A DNA stretch of 5,950 nt from Bacteroidales bacterium (GCA_900771045.1 CAAGMM010000453.1:1-5950), one strand, 5' to 3'; shown: positions 1 to 5,526, counted from the stretch's first letter. Made by a program: numbers and translations. Notes: generated by a model not told the origin, from the letters alone.

Positions 1-2
1 TT

Positions 3-74
3 CTCGCGCTCCACTATCGGGAGCTGTCTGACCAGCTCCATGATGCTCTCCGCTGTGTGATTTTGTTGTTCCAT
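3..74 (-). CDS. N-terminal fragment of an unidentified ORF, cut by the left edge
   Basis: An ATG at 74-72 on the minus strand opens a frame that stays open to the window edge (24 complete codons). It begins MEQQNHTAESIMELVRQLP and continues IVERE. The visible part looks like a soluble amphipathic helix with alternating charged and hydrophobic residues. I do not recognise the family. It lies 74 nt beyond the last CRISPR repeat in the direction of transcription, and I see no convincing terminator between them, so read-through from the array is possible. It is probably a flanking gene unrelated to the CRISPR operon. The start is chosen because it is the first ATG of the open frame; an in-frame ATG at codon 12 is an alternative. 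Confidence 0.4.
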   Translation of the reverse strand, partial: MEQQNHTAESIMELVRQLPIVERE

Positions 75-148
75 ACGACTATAACGAATTTTTCAGTCTT
101 TTATTGCACAAGAGCGATTTTTTTTTAGAGAAGGAAAACTCTAGAGAA

Positions 149-263
149 GTCTTAATCCTTGTTTTAGTGGAAGTGACTCTGTGAGCTTATAATGAACGTG
201 TGCCAAATTCTCTTACTTTCCAAAGTGTCTTAATCCTTGTTTTAGTGGAAGTGACTCTGTGAG
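149..263 (-). CRISPR. Minimal CRISPR array: two 37-nt repeats, one 41-nt spacer
   Basis: Two identical 37-nt repeats occupy 149-185 and 227-263, separated by a 41-nt spacer (186-226). Flanking bases differ on both sides, which fixes the repeat length. On the plus strand the repeat starts GTCTTAATCC and ends GACTCTGTGAG. Read on the minus strand it ends GGATTAAGAC, so the crRNA 5' tag would be AUUAAGAC, resembling the AUUGAAA(C/G) tags usual for type III systems. This, the gene direction, and a promoter upstream at 364-393 support minus-strand transcription, with the leader-proximal repeat at 227-263. The repeat has only weak self-pairing (3-bp stems). No third or degenerate copy is visible in the window. 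The spacer matches nothing else here. Confidence 0.95.
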
Positions 264-274
264 AGCAAAATTTC

Positions 275-287
275 TATCGTACCGATA
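275..287. repeat. Short inverted repeat in the leader, TATCG-TAC-CGATA
   Basis: A perfect 5-bp inverted repeat with a 3-nt centre lies 11 nt from the leader-repeat boundary, on the leader side. Its closeness to the integration point makes it a candidate binding or anchoring site for the Cas1-Cas2 complex or a host factor. This is inferred from position alone; a 5-bp repeat could arise by chance in AT-rich DNA. Confidence 0.35.
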
Positions 288-363
288 ATCAATAAGTTAA
301 CATCAAAAACAATGTTCACACCACCGTTTTTTCTTCAAAAAAAGGTACATCGCTTTGAATGTG

Positions 364-393
364 CAAAGATAACTTATTTTTCAATATGTCAAA
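364..393 (-). promoter_or_regulatory. Putative Bacteroidota-type promoter for the CRISPR array
   Basis: On the minus strand, TTTG (393-390) is followed after 18 nt by TATCTTTG (371-364). This matches the Bacteroidota primary sigma factor pattern, a -33 TTTG/TTG element and a -7 TAnnTTTG element about 19 nt apart. Transcription would begin near 355-359 and enter the first repeat roughly 95 nt later, running in the same direction as the cas genes. I infer it drives the pre-crRNA independently of the cas operon. Confidence 0.6.
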
Positions 394-432
394 GAACAAT
401 TTCACCTAAACGCCACAAATATCATTCCGCAC

Positions 433-918
433 TCAAAAGAAAAGGGTGTTCCTGCTGTGTGTGATGACGTCAATGTCGATGTTCTGGCCTATGATTTTCA
501 TGGAGCGCAGATACTCCGTCGTTATCGGCACCACTAAGATGCTGTCGTTGTTCTCATATACGGTCTGCACCGCCGCCAAGTCGTTCTTTATCTCGTTGAA
601 CTTCGACATCTCCAAGTCGGCCAAGAAAATCGACTTCTGTATGCGGGTGCACCCCTGACGCTCCAAATACTTCACCACATACCGGCGAACCTTATTGCTT
701 TCAATGTCATACATCACAAAAAACAACATTCTCCCTATCCTTTTTTTATTGTTGTTGACCAATCCCAAAATATTTCTCGCGCGTTCCTCCAACGGCAGCA
801 GTTTGTCCGTTTCATCACCATTCAGCTCCCTGTTGGGAGCCGGGGAGCCTTCCAAACCCGCCGCCGCAATCTTCTGCAAGGCGTCGATGTAATCGTAAGC
901 CTTCTTCCGCCGACCCAT
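433..918 (-). CDS. cas2: Cas2 with a ~62-residue N-terminal extension
   Basis: Cas2 is the structural partner of Cas1 in the spacer-integration complex. The ferredoxin-like Cas2 core covers about residues 63-161. It starts with the beta-strand MLFFVMYDI, holding the conserved Asp (D71), then the helix NKVRRYVVKYLERQGC, the strand RIQKSIFLAD, and the strand SILVVPIT, ending NRNTLFF. Residues 1-62 form an extra charged, probably helical segment absent from the ~90-100-residue canonical Cas2. I recall similar extensions in Bacteroidota Cas2 proteins but could not check this here. The ATG at 918 lies 1 nt after the stop of the upstream prim-pol gene, which supports it over Met64; starting at Met64 would leave an unexplained untranslated gap of about 190 nt in a tightly packed operon. 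The C-terminal tail after the last core strand may mediate Cas1 contact. This is the last gene before the leader and array. Confidence 0.94.
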   Translation of the reverse strand: MGRRKKAYDYIDALQKIAAAGLEGSPAPNRELNGDETDKLLPLEERARNILGLVNNNKKRIGRMLFFVMYDIESNKVRRYVVKYLERQGCTRIQKSIFLADLEMSKFNEIKNDLAAVQTVYENNDSILVVPITTEYLRSMKIIGQNIDIDVITHSRNTLFF

Positions 919-919
919 G

Positions 920-1960
920 TCACAACTGCGTTATATATCCGCTGATGATGTCGGCGCACAGATCATTCAGCTCCGCGTTGGTGCCGCTGCGCGGCGACTT
1001 GACCACGCTGAAACCGCGCTTCCCGTAAAACAGGTTCACCTCCGCCAGACGAAGCCCGAGCTTCATGCGAATCTTCTTCCCGTAATTGATGTTCAGGATT
1101 TCGGTCACCTGCACGCCTGTCTCCTCTATGTTTTTCTTCACGTCCCCGATTACTTCATTCAGCTGTTCCGGGACGTATGCCTCCGTCCGTTCCTTCGGTG
1201 TCGTGCGCAGCTTCAGCAGTTCCTTTATCTTCAATATTTCAGCGGCGTCAGGGTCCGCGTCCTTGGCCGTCCCCTCCTCCCGTTTCTGCCGTTTCTGCGT
1301 CTCATTCATCTCCGCTTCAAGGCCGTGCTTCTGCGAGAACAGTTCCTGCGGGTTGTCGAAAGCCAGATATTGGTTCCAATCGACAGGTTGCGCAGCCGGA
1401 TTGTAATAAACGTCCGGGTCCATACTGATGAAGCAGGCCCGGCTCACGTCGCACGTCTTCGCATCTAACACTTGTTCGAGGCCGTATTGTTGTGAGAACT
1501 GTTTCACGAACGACTTGTAAAACAGCGAATAGACACCCGCATCATAGCAGCGTTCCTTAAACCTGAAAAGCAGTTTCAGTCCGTCTTCGCTCGGCGACAG
1601 GAACGCCATCACCACCCTGCCGTCGGCCTGGATTTGCGCCCTGAGCTGCTTTACCACCATACCCTTCGCTTCAACATGGTCGATGTCCACGAAGAAATAT
1701 TCCGTATAGGCGAAATTCTCGTTCTTGCGAAACGGCGGGTTGAACGAGCCGCACACCATATAGGGCAAGCCTTTTTTCAACTGGGTGTAGCTCTTGGCGT
1801 CAATATCCCTGACGATGCGCAGCCGCCGTATAAGGTTCTGGATTTCGGGTTTCGGACTTCTGATACTTTTATATATGTAGTCCAACGGCACCTTTTTCAG
1901 AGGTTCCGTCATACTTGTGATATTTGTTCCTGCGTGCAACATGGCTTGCGTCTCCCTCAT
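920..1960 (-). CDS. CRISPR-associated primase-polymerase (VirE_N/BT4734-like domain)
   Basis: This 346-residue protein sits between cas1 and cas2 and probably acts in spacer acquisition. Residues ~20-190 resemble the VirE_N/BT4734-like domain of the archaeo-eukaryotic primase (prim-pol) superfamily. The metal-binding motif is FFVDIDHV with D92 and D94; a second motif is SPSEDGLKLLFRF (122-134); a third region is D166...D171-V-S-R174...DPDVYYNP (to 188). Residues ~210-265 are highly charged and probably a flexible or coiled linker. Residues ~285-345 form a basic C-terminal module with NYGKKIRMKLG and EVNLFYGKRGFSVVKSPRSG. Its ATG overlaps the cas1 stop (ATGA), and cas2 starts 1 nt after its own stop, so the three adaptation genes are coupled. 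CRISPR-associated prim-pols (CAPP) are known beside Cas1-Cas2, mostly with type III systems, and can prime and extend DNA. Polymerase activity is inferred from intact acidic residues. It has no reverse transcriptase motifs. Met17 is an alternative start. Confidence 0.85.
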   Translation of the reverse strand: MRETQAMLHAGTNITSMTEPLKKVPLDYIYKSIRSPKPEIQNLIRRLRIVRDIDAKSYTQLKKGLPYMVCGSFNPPFRKNENFAYTEYFFVDIDHVEAKGMVVKQLRAQIQADGRVVMAFLSPSEDGLKLLFRFKERCYDAGVYSLFYKSFVKQFSQQYGLEQVLDAKTCDVSRACFISMDPDVYYNPAAQPVDWNQYLAFDNPQELFSQKHGLEAEMNETQKRQKREEGTAKDADPDAAEILKIKELLKLRTTPKERTEAYVPEQLNEVIGDVKKNIEETGVQVTEILNINYGKKIRMKLGLRLAEVNLFYGKRGFSVVKSPRSGTNAELNDLCADIISGYITQL

Positions 1961-2844
1961 TCGTGTTTTTTGAATATTTGGGCCAGTTTTTGGGCGTACA
2001 GCTGTATCTGGTAACTGCGGCTGCGCTCCACGCCCTGCATTTCTGTCACTTCTTCTAAATAATCGTTCACAGACTGGATGAGCACCCGGCGTCCCAAAGG
2101 TTCAAGCCAATATGAGCCATCCTCTTTCACCGAATAGTATTCATCCGTAATAACGTCCTGTTTAACAAGGCTATAGACCACATAATCAATCCAGATCCGG
2201 TAAATTTCAATCACGTCATATACCAACACGGGTCGGTTGTAGTTGTCGCGGTGCATGATGCCGACGTAGGGGTCGATGCCCGCCTTGATGAGTGCGCCCT
2301 CGATTTTGCCGTAAAGCAGACCGTAGCCATAGTTCAGCAGTGCGTTCACGGGGTCTGTCGCGGGGTGCTGCGACCGTTGCTCGAAGCGCAGGTGTTCAGG
2401 TATGTAGAGGTTGAGCATCTCGAAATATATTTTGGATGAGACGCCCTCCCATCCGCGCAGCGTGGCGGCAATATCGGACACGATTTCGCCGTCCAATCCG
2501 GCTATTTTGGTCCGGTAGTCTTCCAATCTGTTCACGGCCTTGTCAACCTGCCACGACTGCACGCCCGTCTCGGGTTTCATCATCAGAATCAGAGCCTGCT
2601 GGTTTTCTATTTTGCGCCTGACGACCTCCTTGATCCAATCGACGGCGTCGTGTGAGAAAGAGAAATTCAACTGGCCTTTGCGGATGGTAGATATTGAGCC
2701 GTACTTCGGGCTCCATATTCGTCCGACGGGGTTTCCGGAGCGGTCGGTGAAGATGACTTCGATTTCGTTTTCTATAGCCAGCAGCACCGCGTCGCTGGTG
2801 ATTTGTGCGCCTTTGCTCAGCTGAATAGACGATATTCCAGTCAC
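1957..2844 (-). CDS. cas1: Cas1 integrase, main fragment of a frameshifted gene
   Basis: Cas1 is the metal-dependent integrase that inserts spacers at the leader end of the array. This 295-codon frame begins with GTG (2844) and reads MTGISSIQLSKGAQITSDAV, which is internal Cas1 sequence rather than a natural N-terminus. Catalytic residues are present: E133 in GWEGVSSKIYF, H198 in GIMHRD, D210 (and E213) in VYDVIEIYR, matching E141, H208, D218 and D221 of E. coli Cas1. The missing first strands of the N-terminal beta domain are encoded just upstream in another frame (see 2841-2936). The intact gene would run 2936-1957 and give about 326 residues, normal for the family. As sequenced, this part could be translated only if ribosomes re-initiate at the GTG, which overlaps the upstream stop as GTGA. 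Its own stop overlaps the prim-pol start. I think it is a disrupted gene or a sequencing error. Confidence 0.92.
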   Translation of the reverse strand: MTGISSIQLSKGAQITSDAVLLAIENEIEVIFTDRSGNPVGRIWSPKYGSISTIRKGQLNFSFSHDAVDWIKEVVRRKIENQQALILMMKPETGVQSWQVDKAVNRLEDYRTKIAGLDGEIVSDIAATLRGWEGVSSKIYFEMLNLYIPEHLRFEQRSQHPATDPVNALLNYGYGLLYGKIEGALIKAGIDPYVGIMHRDNYNRPVLVYDVIEIYRIWIDYVVYSLVKQDVITDEYYSVKEDGSYWLEPLGRRVLIQSVNDYLEEVTEMQGVERSRSYQIQLYAQKLAQIFKKHE

Positions 2845-2936
2845 TGGCAGTCGCTGCGTCCGTCTTTATATGTAATCACAAAGCCCTCGTTGTCGCGGTT
2901 GAGGGCGGTTCCGAAAGTATTGAGGACGAGTTCCAT
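2841..2936 (-). pseudogene. cas1: N-terminal 31 codons of cas1, split off by a 1-nt frameshift
   Basis: An ATG at 2936 begins MELVLNTFGTALNRDNEGF and continues VITYKDGRSDCQ before a TGA at 2843-2841. The first 27 residues are a typical Cas1 N-terminus (beta-strand, turn, beta-strand), and the rest of Cas1 follows at once in another frame. The break can be placed: the observed codons CGC AGC GAC TGC CAG TGA become CGC CAG CGA CTG CCA GTG if one C is restored near 2856. That reads R-Q-R-L-P-V and joins smoothly to TGISSIQLSKG. No slippery heptamer suited to programmed frameshifting is visible. The start lies 19 nt after the preceding 51-codon ORF. The true state (mutation or sequencing error) cannot be told from the window. 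Confidence 0.85.
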
Positions 2937-2955
2937 AATTAACAGAATAAGAATA

Positions 2956-3111
2956 CTATTGCATTAACAATTTTAGTTTTAAGTCAGACAGACACTGTGT
3001 CAACCATACAAAAGTGCTGGCATATAATTTTTCACAATCATCAGCGGGAGTGCTGTCTATAAAGTCGCGAATCTGATAAAGTGCATTTTGCCGTTGTTCT
3101 GTTAAGACCAT
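2956..3111 (-). CDS. Unrecognised 51-residue protein between the CARF nuclease and cas1
   Basis: This short frame fills nearly all of the space between the CARF nuclease and cas1. Its ATG (3111-3109) comes 1 nt after the CARF gene stop (TGA-A-ATG), and it ends in TAG at 2958-2956, 19 nt before the cas1 ATG. The protein begins MVLTEQRQNALYQIRDFIDS and ends CLSDLKLKLLMQ. It looks like two amphipathic helices (about residues 3-19 and 24-50) joined by a turn at STPADD. It has no signal peptide or membrane segment, two cysteines (C26, C40) and one tryptophan (W36). I recognise no family. Base composition (58 of 156 GC, 37%) matches the interference genes rather than cas1. The coupled start suggests it is translated; it might be a small partner of the CARF nuclease, or only an operon filler. 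Confidence 0.6.
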   Translation of the reverse strand: MVLTEQRQNALYQIRDFIDSTPADDCEKLYASTFVWLTQCLSDLKLKLLMQ

Positions 3112-3112
3112 T

Positions 3113-4318
3113 TCACTTCGATAATTTATTGATAAATTCTGTTAATTTGGCAGAGCGCGTCAGCATGGCATGGTCAATAAAAGTAACGCCCATGTTGCGT
3201 GCCACTTTCTTCAAGCCGTCCTGTAAATTGTCTTTCTTAAGCGAAACGATAAACGAATGGCACGATAAGCCAAGCAAAACTTCTTTCAGCGCACAAACCT
3301 TATAGACAATATCATTGAACATCCGGTTGTTTTCCACGCCGGTTTTGCATTCAATCACATAGAGATGATTGTTTTTCGTAAAAACGACGTCCAGTTCATT
3401 ATTGTGAACCGGCACCTCTTTCCTGCGAATATGCACACCGATGTGAATATCATCGGGTTTCACGTGTTTTTGCGCCCAATAATACACATATTGTTCAAGC
3501 CAGCCGCCCGTCAGAAAATCGATTTCATCTTTATTGATGCTATGAGGCTTTTTTGGAATAAATCTGATGGTGCATAAAAAGTCTGACAGTTCCGGGATTT
3601 CCACCCACTGCGGATTGTGAGGATGCTGCATTTCAGAAATGCTTATTTCATATTTTCGTTTAATGACCGCCAACGTCTTCTTACCATCAACGGACTTTGC
3701 ATTACGGTATCCCAGGCGCAATTTATCCAGGACGTCGAAGCAGAAGCCGGGTACGATTTGGGATGAGAACATTTTAAAGCAATTTGTGGCACTTTGCTGG
3801 CTACAATAAGGAGTGTGGTCATGTTCTTGGTCGATGTCATGCTGCATATCGTGAAGCGTCAGATATTCCGCCACCGACATTTTATGCCGTATTGGATATG
3901 TAAAGTCATCTTCATTATAAATACCATTATCAAACATTGAATTGACGATAGTATTTCCCTCGACATTCACATAGAAGAATTTCGCGTGAAACTTTTCAAA
4001 GGCCTGTTGAACCGCCAGTGAAAGATAACGGGTTCCGCCTGCAAGATTCACATAATAGACAGTTCCTTCTTTGAGTTCGGCATTCAGACGACGGCAGATG
4101 CGTTCATACAAAAACTCATCATCGTCACGATGAAGGACAACCGCATCAATCGAGTCGTTTGATACAGAAAACGAAGCGGCTAAATGACCAAGGTTTTTCA
4201 CATCATCTTTGGCGGATACGAACATCAATCTGTCTCCCGCTTCATACATTTCCTTCACGAAGAGATAAGCGGGGATTGGAGTTTCATCCGTAATGATATT
4301 TACGAGAGTTTTGGGCAT
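3113..4318 (-). CDS. card1: CARF-domain nuclease, Card1/Can2 (DUF1887) family
   Basis: This is a 401-residue ancillary effector of type III CRISPR systems. The N-terminal CARF domain (about 1-145) has the ligand-binding motif NLAGGTRYLSLAV (91-103). The C-terminal PD-(D/E)XK nuclease domain (about 265-380) shows GGWLEQYVYYW (E275), NNELDVVF (D310) and VIECKTG (E323, K325), so the metal site looks complete. A winged-helix-like middle part (about 180-260) is expected in the family. Characterised relatives are switched on by cyclic tetra-adenylate made by Cas10 and cut single-stranded or nicked nucleic acid. That this copy uses cA4 is inferred. The gene starts 2 nt after the cmr6 stop and the next ORF follows its own stop by 1 nt, tying it to the Cmr operon. 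An unusual stretch with four histidines and several acidic residues (156-168) lies between the CARF and middle domains. Confidence 0.92.
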   Translation of the reverse strand: MPKTLVNIITDETPIPAYLFVKEMYEAGDRLMFVSAKDDVKNLGHLAASFSVSNDSIDAVVLHRDDDEFLYERICRRLNAELKEGTVYYVNLAGGTRYLSLAVQQAFEKFHAKFFYVNVEGNTIVNSMFDNGIYNEDDFTYPIRHKMSVAEYLTLHDMQHDIDQEHDHTPYCSQQSATNCFKMFSSQIVPGFCFDVLDKLRLGYRNAKSVDGKKTLAVIKRKYEISISEMQHPHNPQWVEIPELSDFLCTIRFIPKKPHSINKDEIDFLTGGWLEQYVYYWAQKHVKPDDIHIGVHIRRKEVPVHNNELDVVFTKNNHLYVIECKTGVENNRMFNDIVYKVCALKEVLLGLSCHSFIVSLKKDNLQDGLKKVARNMGVTFIDHAMLTRSAKLTEFINKLSK

Positions 4319-4320
4319 AG

Positions 4321-5073
4321 TTAGTTTGTACTTGTAAATTGTCCGTAGCCGACGTTGGTTTTGGCGCCGACACCGACGGTTTTAATGATTTCTTCAAATA
4401 AGGTTTTCTTCTGCTCTGCGGAAAATGTTTTTCCGTCAATCACGGAATCCACCAACTTGAAGCGGAATTCCATTTCGCAACCCGGGGCGATTTTCAAGAA
4501 CGTGATGGGAGTCGGATTCTTCAACGGATTATTTCTTTCGGGTCCGCCGTGTGGCGTGACGGAATCCGAACAGAGGATACGGCCCTTCCGATCTGCTTTC
4601 ACCAGAACCGCATCAAAGAAAATGTCGCGGTTGTAGATGGACTTGGCCACACCTTTTGTTTCACCTTCGAAAATATCTTCAAACAACTCCTCTTTTGAAG
4701 GTTGATTATCTTTCGGTTCATAGAATTCCATAAACCATGCTCTCAACACGCCTTTCACCGACGAACCGTAAACCACGGGCATTCCGTATGTATAATCGAA
4801 ATGCACGCCGAGTTTGAATTCGCCTTCGATCTTGGCTTCGTGGTTGATACCCACGCCGGTCACGAGGCCGGGATAAGAGATTTTTAATTTAAAATCCGCA
4901 TTCGCAGATGAATTTTTCTCAATTTTATGTAAAAGATTTGAAGAAGTCAGGTCGCGGTTCTGTTCTTTGATTTTTTTTACTTCAGAATCAGGAGCATCCC
5001 TTCCTTGAAGCAGATAATTAAAATCCACTTCTTTAAAATATTCCTTATAGAATAGTTTACCTAAATTTCTCAT
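4321..5073 (-). CDS. cmr6: Cmr6, RAMP subunit of the type III-B Cmr complex
   Basis: Cmr6 is a Cas7-like RAMP protein that caps the 3' end of the crRNA filament in the Cmr complex. The 250-residue product has the expected marks: YPGLVTGVG (67-75), GMPVVYGSSVKGVLR (97-111), the central strands NRDIFFDAVLVKAD (148-161), DSVTPHGG (170-177), and the glycine-rich RAMP loop GVGAKTNVGYGQF (234-246) near the C-terminus. The N-terminal ~60 residues are charged and helical, and less conserved. Its ATG follows the cmr5 stop by 1 nt and the CARF gene follows 2 nt after its own stop. Length is normal for Cmr6. The glycine loop and the G-S-S-V-K-G motif make other RAMPs such as Cmr1 less likely. Confidence 0.92.
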   Translation of the reverse strand: MRNLGKLFYKEYFKEVDFNYLLQGRDAPDSEVKKIKEQNRDLTSSNLLHKIEKNSSANADFKLKISYPGLVTGVGINHEAKIEGEFKLGVHFDYTYGMPVVYGSSVKGVLRAWFMEFYEPKDNQPSKEELFEDIFEGETKGVAKSIYNRDIFFDAVLVKADRKGRILCSDSVTPHGGPERNNPLKNPTPITFLKIAPGCEMEFRFKLVDSVIDGKTFSAEQKKTLFEEIIKTVGVGAKTNVGYGQFTSTN

Positions 5074-5074
5074 G

Positions 5075-5518
5075 CTACACCAAATTATAGGTTCTTACAA
5101 TTTGTTTAAGCGCAATGGAACAATCAATCACCTCTTGTTTCAAATCCTTATCTTCGTTGTTGACTGCATAATCGAAAAGATTCTTGGCAAAATCCTCATT
5201 GGATGAGAAATCCCATTTTCCGAGTTTTCTTTCCGCCGCATCTTTCGTGATGATTCTTGCTATTGCATCCAATACGGAACGGCGGTTCGCCTTCGGTTTT
5301 GAAGCAGAGTTCGGTTTGTCCTGATAATAAATGGCCAAGGCGGGACGTAGTTCACTCATTGCGATGGAAACGCTCAAAGACGCTATAGAACCGTTATATG
5401 CTTCCTCAATGTTTGAGTCATTGAGTATTTTTGAAATACCGAACTTTGCATTTGGGTTCTGTTCAACCAAAGCTTCGTTCGCATATTTTATCAACGTGTT
5501 ATTTTTTGTCTTGTTCAT
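5075..5518 (-). CDS. cmr5: Cmr5, small helical subunit of the Cmr complex
   Basis: Cmr5 is the small all-helical subunit that stacks along the Cmr4 backbone and contacts the target RNA. The product is 147 residues from the ATG at 5518 and contains the Cmr5 signature SELRPALAIYYQ (about residues 55-66), followed by helices with KANRRSVLDAIARII and ending VRTYNLV. A GTG at 5527 that overlaps the last base of the cmr4 stop (TAGTG) is an alternative start giving 150 residues (MTAM...). I prefer the ATG, which lies 8 nt after the cmr4 stop, but coupling at the GTG is plausible. The gene sits between cmr4 and cmr6, the usual order, with cmr6 starting 1 nt after its stop. Confidence 0.88.
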   Translation of the reverse strand: MNKTKNNTLIKYANEALVEQNPNAKFGISKILNDSNIEEAYNGSIASLSVSIAMSELRPALAIYYQDKPNSASKPKANRRSVLDAIARIITKDAAERKLGKWDFSSNEDFAKNLFDYAVNNEDKDLKQEVIDCSIALKQIVRTYNLV

Positions 5519-5526
5519 GGCCGTCA

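Larger units (their letters stand above)
264..432 (-). other. AT-rich CRISPR leader between cas2 and the array
   Basis: These 169 nt lie between the cas2 stop and the first repeat and contain no gene; the longest ATG frame I found on the minus strand is 15 codons. The region is clearly richer in A and T than the neighbouring cas2. It carries the promoter-like elements at 364-393. It also has two inverted repeats: TATCG-TAC-CGATA at 275-287, 11 nt from the first repeat, and a 9-bp pair AATAAGTTA (291-299) / TAACTTATT (370-378). Position and composition are those of a CRISPR leader, which directs array transcription and polarised spacer integration. The roles of the inverted repeats are inferred, not known. 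Confidence 0.75.

Noticed and set aside
118..146. T9 run with TAGAG/CTCTA hairpin as a terminator beyond the array
   Set aside because: For minus-strand transcripts the run is A9, not U9; on the plus strand the T run precedes the hairpin. Neither arrangement makes an intrinsic terminator.
215..226. ACTTT-CC-AAAGT inverted repeat at the leader-side end of the spacer
   Set aside because: A 2-nt centre is too tight for a hairpin, and spacers are foreign-derived, so this probably reflects the source sequence.
324..345. Hairpin of T6 and A6 arms with CC/GG ends in the leader as a cas2 terminator
   Set aside because: The stem is almost all A-T, has a mismatch, is followed by no U tract on the minus strand, and lies downstream of the array promoter where a terminator would block pre-crRNA synthesis.
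917..1468. Plus-strand open frame of 183 codons antisense to the prim-pol gene
   Set aside because: It lies wholly inside a gene with clear family motifs and coupled junctions, its product looks like low-complexity arginine/leucine shadow sequence, and GC-rich coding DNA often leaves such antisense frames open.
2841..2844. GTGA overlap as a designed two-gene cas1
   Set aside because: The restored single-base frame gives a seamless family sequence, so a deletion explains the data more simply; the overlap is most likely accidental, though coupled translation is not excluded.
2970..3010. TTGACA-like box and GACAC-T-GTGTC palindrome (2991-3001) as a promoter or operator for cas1
   Set aside because: They lie inside the 51-codon ORF, no -7 TAnnTTTG element is found at the right distance, and an 11-nt palindrome is within chance expectation.
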